From Flavobacterium alvei (GTDB taxonomy: Bacteria; Bacteroidota; Bacteroidia; Flavobacteriales; Flavobacteriaceae), in NCBI RefSeq assembly GCF_002920895.1, contig NZ_PQVG01000001.1, positions 248,001-312,000 on the forward strand: a DNA stretch of 64,000 bases. The letters run 5' to 3'. Positions within the stretch are counted from its first letter, which is position 1. Each line of letters begins with the position of its first letter. Made by a program: the position numbers and the translations under genes. Under the pieces are notes generated by a model. That model was given only the letters and a program-made list of their open reading frames with translations. It made no database searches and had not been told where the DNA came from. Positions 16,342 through 26,374 of this stretch are shown one piece after another.

Positions 16342-19071
16342 TTAATTGTTCCTAAAGTCTTTTGGAGGAACTCCATACTTGGTTTTGAAAGAAGTCGAAA
16401 AATAATTAGGAGACGTAAATCCGCAAGAATACGCTATTTCTGAAATGTTCATCGTAGTCGTCGTCAGCAAGTCTTTTGCTTTCTCTAATCTAAAATTATT
16501 GATGTAGTCCCCTACTCCAATTCCCAAAACCGCTTTTACTTTTCGATAAAGTTGCACTCGCGAAATATTTAATTTACTGGCCAATTCTTCAACAGAAAAT
16601 GTGGAGTCATCCAGGTTCTTTTCCAAAATCGAATTAATCTTGGACAGAAACTCTTTTTCAATCAAACTCAAACCATCCGTTTCAATTTTATCTACATTGT
16701 TGGTGTAATAATAACGTAACTTTTCTCTATTGAACAGTAATCCTTTGATAGCCTGCTTCAAGACTTTGAGATTAAAAGGTTTGGTCAAAAACAAATCGGC
16801 TCCCGCTTCCAGTGACTTGATATAGGTTTTGTTATCGTCCATCGCAGTCAAAATAATCACGGGAATATGGGATGTGATCATATTGGTTTTCAAGGCTTCG
16901 CAAATTTCAAAACCATTCTTTTCTGGCAAATTCAAATCGCAAACCACGATATCCGGCATTACCTCCAAGGCAGCTTCAATCGCTTTGGTACCATTGCATC
17001 TTATGACGGTATAGTCTGTTTTTAACTTCGAAAAAATAAAATCCAGCAAATCAGGATTATCTTCAATAATCAATATCGTTTGCTTGTTTTCGGTAATAAG
17101 CGATTCGGCACTTTGTATCAGTTCCGTTTCTAAATATTCATACCCATTTTCGCTGTCCGAAATATAACCGCTTTCATTTAGGATGTTGTTTTTATCTAAA
17201 TGTGCTTCTCCCAATTTTAGATAAATCGAAAATTCGGCACCGTTTTTAGACTTTACTTCCAATATTCCTTCGTGCAAATCGACAAAGTTTTTGGATAAAT
17301 TCAACCCAATTCCCGAACCGTTTCGATAGTTGTTTGAACCTTGAAAAAAGGGACTGAAAATTTGATTGATTTCATTTTCGGGAATACCAATTCCTGAATC
17401 TTTAAAGTTGATTTTTACCAGTCCTTTTTCTAATTCTTGCGTTATTTTAATTTCAATTCTGCCGCCGTCAGGAGTGAATTTAAAGCAATTGGACAAGAGA
17501 TTGTAATACACCTTGTCCATTAAATTGGCATCAAAATAAACTTCCAAATCTTCGTTGTCGGTGTCGATGGTGTAGTTAATTTTTCTTTTTTTGGCCTCTC
17601 TTTTAAATTCCTTGAACATATTGACGGAAAATTTCCAGAGATTGTTTTTGGACAGTTTTAGCGTGAATTTTTTGTCCTCGACCTTCCTGAAATCCAACAA
17701 TTGATTAATCAATCGAAGCAATCGCAACGAATTGTTGTACATTATGTCCAAATCTTTTTTTACGGAATGACTTTTGTTTTTAAATTCATCGTGCAAAGAT
17801 TCTACCGAACTCAATATCAATGTCAAAGGAGTTTTAAACTCGTGCGATATTCCCGTGAAAAAATTGATTTTGGATTCATTGCTTTCTTCCAGTTTCTCGA
17901 CAAATTTTTCAATTTCGTTTCGTTGTTGGATAATTTTAGAATTGGTTTCCTCCAATAACTTCTTTTTCTTTTTGATGGAAACCACGGAGTAAATACTGAA
18001 AAGCCCCAAGCAGAAAATAATCACTAACAGAAAAGTTAGTAATTTGATTAAATTATACAAGGTCAAGTATTTTTTTTCTTGTTCTTTAATCGCTTTTTGC
18101 TGCAATTCGATATTGGATTGTTGAATGGTAATTCGATCAAACTGATTGCTCATTATATCGGCATTCAAGGAGTCGATCAAAATGGTGTTTAGGGTATTAT
18201 TCTTGGCAACCATTTCTTTGTTTGCCAACTTTATTGCCAACTTAATGGCTTCGCTTCCACCTGTTGGATACAAAATGGTCGCCGTAAGTTTACCATCTTT
18301 AACAGCTTGAATTCCGCCATTTGGATCATTCAATCCGTCAATTCCAATGAATTTTATGCTTTTTTCCCTTCCTTTTTGTTTGGCTACATCCCAGGCTTGA
18401 AGCGCAATAATGTCGTTGAAAGCAAAAACGTAATCTAATTTTGGCATACTATCCAAAACCTTGCTCAATTTAGTATTTAGCGATGCCAAATCCGGGGCAG
18501 AAATACTTATCTTTTTTATGTTTGGATATTGGTAAACAATTTGTTTGAATCCCAAACTTCGCTCCACACTTGGCGAAATAGCCGTCGTAGCTTTTATTTC
18601 AAGAATAGTGGCGCGAGCCTTGGACATAGAAACAATATATTTTCCAGCAATATGGCCTACTTCAACATTGTCGGCCCCTAAAAAGGAAGTGTAATTTGAG
18701 GTATTCACTTTCCGATCGACTATAATTACAGGAATTCCTTTTTTGCCTGCTTTTTCGATTACGGGTACAATGGAATCGGAACCGTAGGGAGCCACAATCA
18801 GTACATCGACGTGGTTTTCGATCAATTTTTCAATATCTTGAATCTGCTTTTTGGTACTGCCGTTGGCATTGTAAATGGTTAAGTCAATTTCTGGATGCAG
18901 CGAGGCTTCGACCGTCATTGTGTTATCCATAGATTTTCTCCAACTATCGTCCTCAGAGATACTTTGTGAAAATCCAATAGAAATGGTCTTTTCATTCTTT
19001 GTGTTTTGATTACAAGAACATAATAAAAGCAAATAACAAATTGGAATGATAAAACTAAGTTTTCTTAGCAT
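16342..19071 (-). CDS. Hybrid two-component system with periplasmic-binding-protein sensor (fructose-sensor type)
   Basis: A 909-residue one-protein signalling system. After a signal peptide (LLLLCSC), residues about 29-300 form a LacI/ribose-binding-like periplasmic sensor (ISIGFSQS, VDVLIVAP, IPVIIVDRK, FAFNDIIALQA, FIGIDGLNDP). One membrane helix is at about 342-365. Then follow a HisKA domain with phospho-acceptor His410 (GISHEFKTP), an ATPase domain (N-box about 521-530, DSGIGIP about 558-564), a receiver with Asp712 (CDLNLP) and Lys764, and an AraC-type DNA-binding domain at about 820-905. This is the architecture of BT1754 of Bacteroides thetaiotaomicron, which senses fructose and activates a levan locus. 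The gene lies upstream of the fructan operon in the same direction, so it is the likely activator of that operon. Confidence 0.93.
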   Translation of the reverse strand: MLRKLSFIIPICYLLLLCSCNQNTKNEKTISIGFSQSISEDDSWRKSMDNTMTVEASLHPEIDLTIYNANGSTKKQIQDIEKLIENHVDVLIVAPYGSDSIVPVIEKAGKKGIPVIIVDRKVNTSNYTSFLGADNVEVGHIAGKYIVSMSKARATILEIKATTAISPSVERSLGFKQIVYQYPNIKKISISAPDLASLNTKLSKVLDSMPKLDYVFAFNDIIALQAWDVAKQKGREKSIKFIGIDGLNDPNGGIQAVKDGKLTATILYPTGGSEAIKLAIKLANKEMVAKNNTLNTILIDSLNADIMSNQFDRITIQQSNIELQQKAIKEQEKKYLTLYNLIKLLTFLLVIIFCLGLFSIYSVVSIKKKKKLLEETNSKIIQQRNEIEKFVEKLEESNESKINFFTGISHEFKTPLTLILSSVESLHDEFKNKSHSVKKDLDIMYNNSLRLLRLINQLLDFRKVEDKKFTLKLSKNNLWKFSVNMFKEFKREAKKRKINYTIDTDNEDLEVYFDANLMDKVYYNLLSNCFKFTPDGGRIEIKITQELEKGLVKINFKDSGIGIPENEINQIFSPFFQGSNNYRNGSGIGLNLSKNFVDLHEGILEVKSKNGAEFSIYLKLGEAHLDKNNILNESGYISDSENGYEYLETELIQSAESLITENKQTILIIEDNPDLLDFIFSKLKTDYTVIRCNGTKAIEAALEVMPDIVVCDLNLPEKNGFEICEALKTNMITSHIPVIILTAMDDNKTYIKSLEAGADLFLTKPFNLKVLKQAIKGLLFNREKLRYYYTNNVDKIETDGLSLIEKEFLSKINSILEKNLDDSTFSVEELASKLNISRVQLYRKVKAVLGIGVGDYINNFRLEKAKDLLTTTTMNISEIAYSCGFTSPNYFSTSFKTKYGVPPKDFRNN

Positions 19072-19481
19072 TGAGTTTATTATTAAAATAGTTGATTAAA
19101 ATAACATCAAAAAAATATAAGATATTATTTATTATTGAAACGAAGCCTTATTTAAAAAGACAATTGATTATTTTGAGAACGAATTTAATTAATTCAATAA
19201 AACAATGTAAATATATAGAAAAGCAATTTACAGTAAAAATATTCAATCTATAAAAGTATGTTCCATCAATTTGGACAACTAAATTAATTTGATTTTTTTG
19301 TGTTCAAAATCATTATTTTCGAGCAATAAAAAACACAAGGACTTACGTTTTTCGCAAGTCCTTGTGTTTTTTATTAGAAATAAGTACTCAATCGTTAGTA
19401 TTTAATTCTTTTTATTTGTGTTGTCATCTGCAAATGAGAATTCTTTCTAACAATTTATTTAATTTATTATAATGAATTTGC
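19072..19481. other. Non-coding region between the CE8 pseudogene and the fructan HTCS
   Basis: This 410-base gap marks the border between the pectin and fructan loci. It holds a strong bidirectional terminator (19328-19372). The remaining 250 bases ahead of the HTCS start are very AT-rich. I see no reading frame, no TAnnTTTG box in the right orientation, and no long repeat. Confidence 0.6.
19328..19372 (-). terminator. Strong bidirectional terminator after the CE8 pseudogene
   Basis: A 17-bp perfect inverted repeat (19328-19344 with 19356-19372, core ACACAAGGACTT) and an 11-base loop are flanked by A and T runs on both sides. It can stop transcription in either direction. It insulates the pectin locus from the fructan HTCS gene. 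Confidence 0.85.
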
Positions 19482-20504
19482 CTATCTGTATAAATTAATA
19501 ACCTCGTTCGGATTCCAATTGTCGATAACTGGAGGATTTGTATTTGTAGTTTTTAAAACATTTTCTACAGTATATTGTTTTACTTGATCTGCCGTTAAAT
19601 ATTTCATCCAGTTTACCCTTTCATTTGAATAGGCACCAACGCCTGAAGAATTAAATTCACTATATCTTGCTGTAGATTCATTTTCTGTTTTGCGCCAGTT
19701 ATCCCAGCCTGCTGGTTTTATGGCATCTGACATTTCTACGTTTATAAAGGCTACTGCTGCATAAGGTCTCCAAGGCCTACCCAATGTAGTTATATGCGTT
19801 CCTGATCAGCTAATTTTGCAATTGTTAAAGACATATCCAAAATTGACATACTCTTTGGTAGAAGCTGCTGTAATAGCACTGCCTCCTTTTGTATATAATT
19901 TACAATTATCGAAAAATGCTGTTGAACTTCCAAAGATAAAATCTGTAGATCCTTCTATATAGCAATCCTTGAAATATTGTCGTGCATCTGCTCCATACAA
20001 TGTATCTTGAAAACCTAAAAATTTACAGTTATTAAATACTGCTTTATCTCCCTGAATACTAATTGCTAAAGCTTGTCCAACTGGTCCTGAAGAATTTTCA
20101 AACGTTATGTTCTTTGCATAAAACCCATTAGCCATTATAAAACAACTTGAAGAACCGCTTGTTCCATAACCCTTATTAGTTACTGGATTTATTTTGCTAG
20201 AATAATTATCATAAGTTAAGACAACTTTATCCACATCTTCCCCTATTAAGGTCACATTATTTTTATCGGTTTCTAAAGTAATAACTTGTTTATATATACC
20301 GTTTTTTACAAAAATAACACTGCGCTCTGATTTTAATTTTGGAACGGCATCAAATGCTTCTTGCACCGTTTTGTAATCACCACTTCCATCTTGGGCCACA
20401 ACAAAATTGTATTTGTTTTTTTTATGCTTGCTTGTTTGTGCAAAAAAGGATTGGGAAACAATCATACACAAGAAAATGTACTTTAAAACAATAATCTTTT
20501 TCAT
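19482..20504 (-). pseudogene. CE8 pectin methylesterase interrupted by an in-frame TGA
   Basis: Read through, this is a 340-codon CE8 pectin methylesterase with a signal peptide (cleavage near SFFAQ) and normal family length. Family motifs are YNFVVAQDGSGDYKTVQEA (about 32-50), GQALAI (143-148), FQDTLY with Asp167, STDFIFG with Asp188, and LGRPW with the essential Arg243. Codon 233 is TGA (19808-19806), with coding sequence in the same frame on both sides (NNCKIS, stop, SGTHITTLGRPW). The product of the first 232 codons would lack Arg243 and the aromatic residue of LGRPW, and so should be inactive. A single base change from GGA would explain it. A terminator separates it from the upstream PL1 gene, and no promoter is visible in the remaining 50 bases. 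Confidence 0.82.
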
Positions 20505-20557
20505 ATAACAAATAATTAATTCCAGTTGCTAATTTATTTATTTTTAATAATTGATTT

Positions 20558-20599
20558 AAAAAAATGGAGATAAAGCTTTTTTGCTTCAACTCCATTTTT
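20558..20599 (-). terminator. Terminator of the PL1 gene
   Basis: AAAAATGGAG (20560-20569) pairs with CTCCATTTTT (20590-20599). A smaller AAGC/GCTT stem lies within the loop, and a T tract follows on the minus strand (A run 20558-20564). It begins 7 bases past the PL1 stop and closes the run of T9SS pectinases. Confidence 0.7.
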
Positions 20600-20605
20600 A
20601 AAAAC

Positions 20606-23600
20606 TTATTTCACGATTATCCTAGTGGTCATTCCTGTTTTTTGACTTTTAATGACATAGATTCCATCGGACAAATCACTGATGGTGATATCAGTTTCCA
20701 AGGAAGTCACCTGAACTTGCTTCACGACAAGTCCCGCTGCGCTGATAATGGACACCATGTCATTGTCTTCGATAGATTTCAGGGTTATCCTGTTTTTGCC
20801 AACGGTGGGATAGGCATAAAACAAATTGCTTTTGTTCGAAAATTCAGTCACGGCAAGAGTTCCGTTTTGATTGTCCGTTATATTTTTTACAATATTGTTT
20901 AAATAGACTTCGACGTTGGTGTATAATGCGTCCAAGGTTTTTAGATTACCATCGATTGGATTATTGGGATTTAATCCTTTTTCAGTTTCCCACGCATTTG
21001 GCATACCATCTCCATCAGTGTCGTCAGGAGCTGCTTCTGAAGGTAAATCAGGCCAGCCACCAGCAGCCGAAGGAGTGTCAATATAACCATTTGTACTTCC
21101 GTTACCTCCGTTCATAATGGTAGCTGTACCAGAACGAGTGTCGTCAACAGCCCTTTTATCGACGGCATCCCTATATAAACTGGCACCAGCATTTTCCAAA
21201 ACTAAATCATAAGCATTTGTTGCACTATGGGTAGTAATCTCGCCCGGATTGTGTGGGGCATTAAGCTTCATTGCCGCTTTATCGGCTTCGCTTACGGGAA
21301 GTTGACTGCCGTGAAACTGGTTATATACTCCATAAGTCCAGTTATCCTGTGTGGCTCGAGTGGAACCATTTACATAATTTCCGTCGATAAAAAGTTTACC
21401 CCAAATTCCGAACATTGGTGAGGTGGAATCCAAGTTTCTACCTGTTGACAAAATACGTTCTTTTGTAGAATTAGAAGTACCCGGACCTGGTTTCCAAAAG
21501 TTGTTTACCATATTGACATTCATGGCATCTCCGCCATAGCAACTATTGTATCCCCAATTGTAAATGACGTTGTTTCGTATATCAAGCAAGCCTTCTAAAG
21601 GTATTGTACGACCGCCATATTCTCCGAGTCTAGGATTTCTACTGCTATGATGGGCTAACAAATTGTGATGAAACGAAGCTTTCAATCCTCCCCAAATTCC
21701 CCCATAACCATGCGAGCCCTTGAAGTGAACGGAATTAGTAAGACTTTCAGAAATAATGCACCATTGCATCGTGAAGTTCTTGTTTTCATAAAATGAAGCG
21801 CATTCGTCAGTGGACCAGCTCACAGAACAGTGGTCTATAATAATGTCTTTCAAGAAACGACCACCAAGTGCATCGTCTTCTACTCCATTCTCATCTCCCA
21901 TTCTAAAACGCAGATAACGAATAATGACATTATTGCCTCTTACTTTTACATTATAGCCTCTCAAAGTAATTCCACCTCCTGGAGCTGATTGTCCAGCGAT
22001 GGTAATGTTGTCGGTAATACCCAACTCGCTTTGCAATATAATGGTACCCGAAACTTTAAAGGCAACGATTCTAGGGCCTGTTTGATTAATGGCATCACGC
22101 AAAGAACCTACTCCTGAATCGTTCAAATTGGTTACATAAATAAGTTTTCCGCCACGACCACCAGTAACATATTTACCGTGACCTTCAGCTCCTGGGAAAG
22201 CGGGAACAACTGCACCACTGCCGCCATTATAATCTGCTTTTACTTCAATGCTTCCATTGCCATCAAAAAATTCTGGATGGGTCGTTTTATTATAGGTTCC
22301 GATGCCAAAAACCACTCCATTGATGGTTAGCTTTTGCACATTCATCACGATATTCAAGACTGCTTTGCTATTTCCTGCCAAATTTAATTTTAATTCTGCA
22401 CCAGCAGCACGCTCGTGACTAAAAACAACAGAATTACCTTGATCTACATTGATGGTTCCCGAACCAAAAGCGTTGGCAACATTCCCTTCAATTACGGTTG
22501 GATAATCGACACCCAGAAATTTAGTGCTTTTTTGGGCCAAATCCCAAGTTCCCGTAAACTCGCTATTATCCCCTTTCAAAAGCAAAACTCCAGTATTGAC
22601 AATGCTTCCTTGACCAATATTCAATGGTGTAATCTTTCCACTGCCGGAAATGGGACCGTTTAGGGTCATCACGGTTTTGTCGGCAATGCTCGAAATCATT
22701 TCGCATTTCAGGTTTCCGGAAACAATGATGGGAGCATCCAGCGTCATTCCGGCACCACTGGTGAAATAGTATATTCGGGTATCTTCTTTAAACATTAGGA
22801 TTCCCGTTGCTTTATGGGATCCACGCAGACGCAAGGTTCCGGCTCCCGAAAAAATAAGGTCGCCAGCAAAAACATTGGCCGTTGTCTCAATTTCGACTTT
22901 ACACGAAACTATGTTGCCGGCTATGGGCAAAGTGGCAGGATTGAAGTTGTTGGGATTGTCCCAACTTTTGTTTTCCAGCGCCAAAAAAACCGAGTCAAAA
23001 CCTGGAGCAGGACTTTCAATGGGCTGATTATTGCCTACGGTTCCCAAAAACGCATAAAACACTTGGTTTCCGATAGCGGTCGTTTCAATTTTTTTGATGG
23101 TGTTGGGTACCGTATCCGATGTGGACCATCCGTAGAAAACATAATTCGTCAAAGTGGGAATTGGCAAAGTTACTGCCGTTCCTTCAGTATAGACTGTTGG
23201 AGTCAAACCGGCTATTCCTAGACCGTCAATTGAATTAATATACGAAATGGCGGGAGTGTTGGCAGCCACAAATTCTGCCACATAAGTCAAATTGGAGGTG
23301 ATGGTAAACACGGCTGGATTGGTAGTCGAAACGGGATTCCCGTTACCATCAACCCATCTCGAAAATTTATAGCCAAAGTTGGGATTGGCCGTCAAAGTTA
23401 TTTGGGTTCCGCCAACAAATTGATTGCCTGCCAAACTTGAAGTGATGTTTCCTGACGAAGCCGGACTCACATTGGTTGCCAAATTATAAATAGTGGCGTT
23501 GGCAGTATTGGTGATTTTTTCAAAATAATCAACATTTCCCACGTACGTATTTCCAGCAACTGGTTTGAATACCAAATACAAATCGTGCGTGCCTGTTGTT

Positions 23601-23998
23601 TGGGTTATTGCTGCAGAAACAACTTGATATGTTGTCCAATTGGCTGTTGAAGTCGCATTAATATTGGCTGTCCCAATTAAAGTGCCAGCAACGGCATCTA
23701 TCCTGAATTCAATTGTTCCTGCCAAAGACCCTACTGTTGGTGATCCAGTTTGTGTTCTACTGGCAGCTGCCACATCAAAACGAGTATCTAGTTCCGTAAA
23801 TTGAATACCATTGAATTTAATCCAATAGCCATTTTTGGCAGAACCAATATTTTTACCGCCAGAGAGGGCTGCATTCGTTTCTATGGATACGCCATTAAAT
23901 GAATCATAATTTTCAGCTTCAAATCGATGAATACTTTGCGTAAATCCCTTAACCGAAAAGATTGTCAGCAACAAGCACATCAATAATTGTTTTTTCAT
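20606..23998 (-). CDS. PL1 pectate lyase, CBM6-like and InlB repeats, T9SS-secreted
   Basis: I start this 1130-residue protein at 23998 (MKKQLLMCLL) because it opens a clear signal peptide; an upstream Met at 24052 would put 18 polar residues before it. Order: CBM6-like domain about 22-163, divergent InlB-type repeat 166-245, second InlB-like repeat about 255-318, a beta-strand-rich linker of about 325-590, PL1 lyase about 598-990, a DTDGDGMPNAWE calcium-loop motif at 993-1004, and a T9SS type A domain 1055-1130. The lyase part shows DHCSVSWSTDE (722-732) and HHSSRNPRLGE (783-793), whose Arg is the expected catalytic base. It should cleave de-esterified homogalacturonan by beta-elimination outside the cell. 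It follows the GH28 gene by 71 bases. Confidence 0.9.
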   Translation of the reverse strand: MKKQLLMCLLLTIFSVKGFTQSIHRFEAENYDSFNGVSIETNAALSGGKNIGSAKNGYWIKFNGIQFTELDTRFDVAAASRTQTGSPTVGSLAGTIEFRIDAVAGTLIGTANINATSTANWTTYQVVSAAITQTTGTHDLYLVFKPVAGNTYVGNVDYFEKITNTANATIYNLATNVSPASSGNITSSLAGNQFVGGTQITLTANPNFGYKFSRWVDGNGNPVSTTNPAVFTITSNLTYVAEFVAANTPAISYINSIDGLGIAGLTPTVYTEGTAVTLPIPTLTNYVFYGWSTSDTVPNTIKKIETTAIGNQVFYAFLGTVGNNQPIESPAPGFDSVFLALENKSWDNPNNFNPATLPIAGNIVSCKVEIETTANVFAGDLIFSGAGTLRLRGSHKATGILMFKEDTRIYYFTSGAGMTLDAPIIVSGNLKCEMISSIADKTVMTLNGPISGSGKITPLNIGQGSIVNTGVLLLKGDNSEFTGTWDLAQKSTKFLGVDYPTVIEGNVANAFGSGTINVDQGNSVVFSHERAAGAELKLNLAGNSKAVLNIVMNVQKLTINGVVFGIGTYNKTTHPEFFDGNGSIEVKADYNGGSGAVVPAFPGAEGHGKYVTGGRGGKLIYVTNLNDSGVGSLRDAINQTGPRIVAFKVSGTIILQSELGITDNITIAGQSAPGGGITLRGYNVKVRGNNVIIRYLRFRMGDENGVEDDALGGRFLKDIIIDHCSVSWSTDECASFYENKNFTMQWCIISESLTNSVHFKGSHGYGGIWGGLKASFHHNLLAHHSSRNPRLGEYGGRTIPLEGLLDIRNNVIYNWGYNSCYGGDAMNVNMVNNFWKPGPGTSNSTKERILSTGRNLDSTSPMFGIWGKLFIDGNYVNGSTRATQDNWTYGVYNQFHGSQLPVSEADKAAMKLNAPHNPGEITTHSATNAYDLVLENAGASLYRDAVDKRAVDDTRSGTATIMNGGNGSTNGYIDTPSAAGGWPDLPSEAAPDDTDGDGMPNAWETEKGLNPNNPIDGNLKTLDALYTNVEVYLNNIVKNITDNQNGTLAVTEFSNKSNLFYAYPTVGKNRITLKSIEDNDMVSIISAAGLVVKQVQVTSLETDITISDLSDGIYVIKSQKTGMTTRIIVK

Positions 23999-24069
23999 TT
24001 TGATTTGGTTTTGGTTATTTTTTTGCTCCAGAATACTCAAGAAACTTGTCAAAAAATGCTTGATTCTAT

Positions 24070-26361
24070 TTATTCCTTGATTAACTTCGCCGTGTCAATT
24101 TTACCATTGTCCAACATAACTTGCACAAGATAGATTCCCGCTGAAAATCCTTCAACATCAATATTTTGTTGGGTAGAGTTATTGCCTTTTAACTCTTTCA
24201 ATTTTGAGCCGGAAAGATTATAAATCATAATTTTTTCAATACCTGAATCCGTATTTATCGTGAAATTATTTCCTTTTACCGGATTGGGATACAACGAAAA
24301 TGTACTGCTAGCTTCTTGTACATCATCCACGGACAAAGTACAAGATGTGGAAGCTCCCGTTACGGTATTGATTCCGTTGATTACATTGCTGCCGCTTACC
24401 GATTCGGCTTTATAGGAAGTGATGGCATTGCCATTCGGAACAGTAATGGAAGAGCAGTTTTGGAACACCATTCCTGTTATGAAATTGGCCTTCATTCCAG
24501 TATTTGCGTTAATTTTCACATTGTCGAAAACAACATTGGAGATTAAAGATTCCGGTAAACCATAAATCATTCCAGCATTGTCAGAATTGGTTACCGTAAT
24601 ATTTTTGAACGTAATGTTTTTCCAAGTTGGGGTTGTGCTCGTTACTGTACCAGCAACTAATGTTGATGGATCCGCCGTAGGTTCTTTGGGGTACCAACTT
24701 GTAATGGCAAATGGAGTCGAAACATTGATCATCGTTACATTCGAATAGTAAAACGTGGATTCATTCCCTCCGCGGTCAATGGCTGATTTCAAACGAAACC
24801 CGTTGGAAGTGCCATTAAAGCTGCAATTATCCACAAAAACATTGTTTACGTTAGAAGTATAACTTCCCACCGAAACCCCGTGTCCTTCACCAAAGGCAGA
24901 ATTTTTAATTTTGATGTTCTGGGAATTGGCATCTACCGCCACATCATCGTCACCCACGGAAAATTTACAGTTCAAAACATCCAAACCATCCCAGTACCAT
25001 ACATCTAGAGCGTCGGTATTTGGCGCAGTTTCCGGTGCCATAATTGTTACATTCTTAATTGTTCCGTTATATCCACGACCACTACCGCTTTTCCCCATAG
25101 TAATGCTGACATTGGGAGCATTGTGAATAGTAATATCGGTAATCAAAATCTTATTACAAGCCTTAAAGCGCATAATACCAGGACGACCAATGCCAGTGGC
25201 ATCAAAGGCTGTCCACCAAGCGCTACCATTTCCTTCAATAGTTCCTCCTCCACTTATGGCAATATTGGTAAGATTCTCTCCATAAATAAAAGGTGTGTAA
25301 CTATCTGCCGTTCCGCTGTTGGGATAAGAACCGGCAGGAACTCCATTTCCATTTCCGTAAGGCATCAATTGTAAAGTTGCCCCTGTCGAAATTTGAAGAT
25401 TGACATTGCTTTTCATCGTGATGGGACCACTCAAAAAAGGAGAAGCATTGGCAGGAACAACAACGGTTCCACCTCCAGCAGCGTTTGCCGCACTAATAGC
25501 TGTATTTATGGCTGCTGCATTGTCAAGATTGGAAGTACTGCCTCCATATATTGCCTCCGTAATTACATACTGGGTGGCAGGTATGGTGGGCAAAATTTGT
25601 GTAGAAGCAACATCAGGAAAAGTCTCTGCCACAAATTGTGCCTCACGAGTGGTATTTGCGGTTAGTGTCAAATTAATTGTACTATTGGTTGAAACAAGAG
25701 CGCCATTGCCATCGACCCATTTTGAAAAAACATAGCCAAAATTGGGAGTTGCCTTCAAACTTATTTGGGCTCCATCTACAAATTGGGTACCGGACGGGTT
25801 TGAAGCTATTGTTCCTGACAAAGCCGGACTCACATTAGTTGTCAAAGTATATATGGCGACATTGGGATCACTGGTCACTTTTTCAAAATAATCAAAATTG
25901 CCTACATACGTATTTCCGGTGACTGGTTTAAACACAAAATACAAATCGTGCGTACCTGTCGTTTGGGCTATTGCAGCAGAAACAATTTGATACGTTGTCC
26001 AATTGGCAGTGGAAGTCGCATTAACATTGGCTGTACCAATTAGCGTACCGTTAGTTGCATCTATCCTTATTTCAACAGTTCCAGCCAAAGCTCCAACCGT
26101 AGGCGATCCAGTTTGCGTTTTACTGGCGGCTGCGATATCAAAACGGGTATCATATTGGCTAAAGATATGTCCCGCGAATTTAACCCAATATCCATTTTTA
26201 CAACTTCCGATATTCTTGCCACCGGAAAGAGCCGCATTAGTTTCTATGGACACTCCATTGAAGGCACTGTAATTTTCCGCTTCAAGTCGCTGTGTGGTTT
26301 GCGAAAACCCCATTGCCGATATAAATAGCAGCAATAGGGGAATCAATAATTGTTTTTTCAT
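24070..26361 (-). CDS. GH28 polygalacturonase, CBM6-like and InlB repeat, T9SS-secreted
   Basis: A 763-residue secreted enzyme. A signal peptide (about 1-20) precedes a CBM6-like domain (22-163) and an InlB-type repeat (166-245) nearly the same as those of the PL1 protein. The GH28 beta-helix fills about 255-660, with NTD at 448-450, GDDD at 470-473, GHG at 493-495 and RLK at 523-525, which are the catalytic and substrate residues of polygalacturonases. The T9SS type A domain is about 685-763 (YPNPVKGNNF onward). It should hydrolyse the galacturonan backbone. The stop of the upstream CE8 gene lies 13 bases before the start, so the two are co-transcribed. Endo versus exo action is not decidable by eye. 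Confidence 0.92.
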   Translation of the reverse strand: MKKQLLIPLLLLFISAMGFSQTTQRLEAENYSAFNGVSIETNAALSGGKNIGSCKNGYWVKFAGHIFSQYDTRFDIAAASKTQTGSPTVGALAGTVEIRIDATNGTLIGTANVNATSTANWTTYQIVSAAIAQTTGTHDLYFVFKPVTGNTYVGNFDYFEKVTSDPNVAIYTLTTNVSPALSGTIASNPSGTQFVDGAQISLKATPNFGYVFSKWVDGNGALVSTNSTINLTLTANTTREAQFVAETFPDVASTQILPTIPATQYVITEAIYGGSTSNLDNAAAINTAISAANAAGGGTVVVPANASPFLSGPITMKSNVNLQISTGATLQLMPYGNGNGVPAGSYPNSGTADSYTPFIYGENLTNIAISGGGTIEGNGSAWWTAFDATGIGRPGIMRFKACNKILITDITIHNAPNVSITMGKSGSGRGYNGTIKNVTIMAPETAPNTDALDVWYWDGLDVLNCKFSVGDDDVAVDANSQNIKIKNSAFGEGHGVSVGSYTSNVNNVFVDNCSFNGTSNGFRLKSAIDRGGNESTFYYSNVTMINVSTPFAITSWYPKEPTADPSTLVAGTVTSTTPTWKNITFKNITVTNSDNAGMIYGLPESLISNVVFDNVKINANTGMKANFITGMVFQNCSSITVPNGNAITSYKAESVSGSNVINGINTVTGASTSCTLSVDDVQEASSTFSLYPNPVKGNNFTINTDSGIEKIMIYNLSGSKLKELKGNNSTQQNIDVEGFSAGIYLVQVMLDNGKIDTAKLIKE

Positions 26362-26374
26362 TTCTAATTTTAAT

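Noticed and set aside
16342..19071. The PBP-type HTCS as a fused ABC-transporter binding protein
   Set aside because: There is no ABC permease or ATPase nearby, and the binding domain is followed directly by a membrane helix, kinase, receiver and AraC domain, which defines an HTCS.
19806..19808. The in-frame TGA of the CE8 gene as a recoded codon (selenocysteine or tryptophan)
   Set aside because: Bacteroidota use TGA as stop, several genes of this window end in TGA, CE8 enzymes need no selenocysteine here, and no recoding hairpin is evident just downstream.
22814..23221. Plus-strand reading frame of 135 codons opposite the PL1 gene
   Set aside because: It lies fully within a well-supported minus-strand gene, has no signal, family motif or promoter, and its composition is that of a mirrored frame. 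The same holds for the other plus-strand frames of 60-160 codons across the minus-strand genes.
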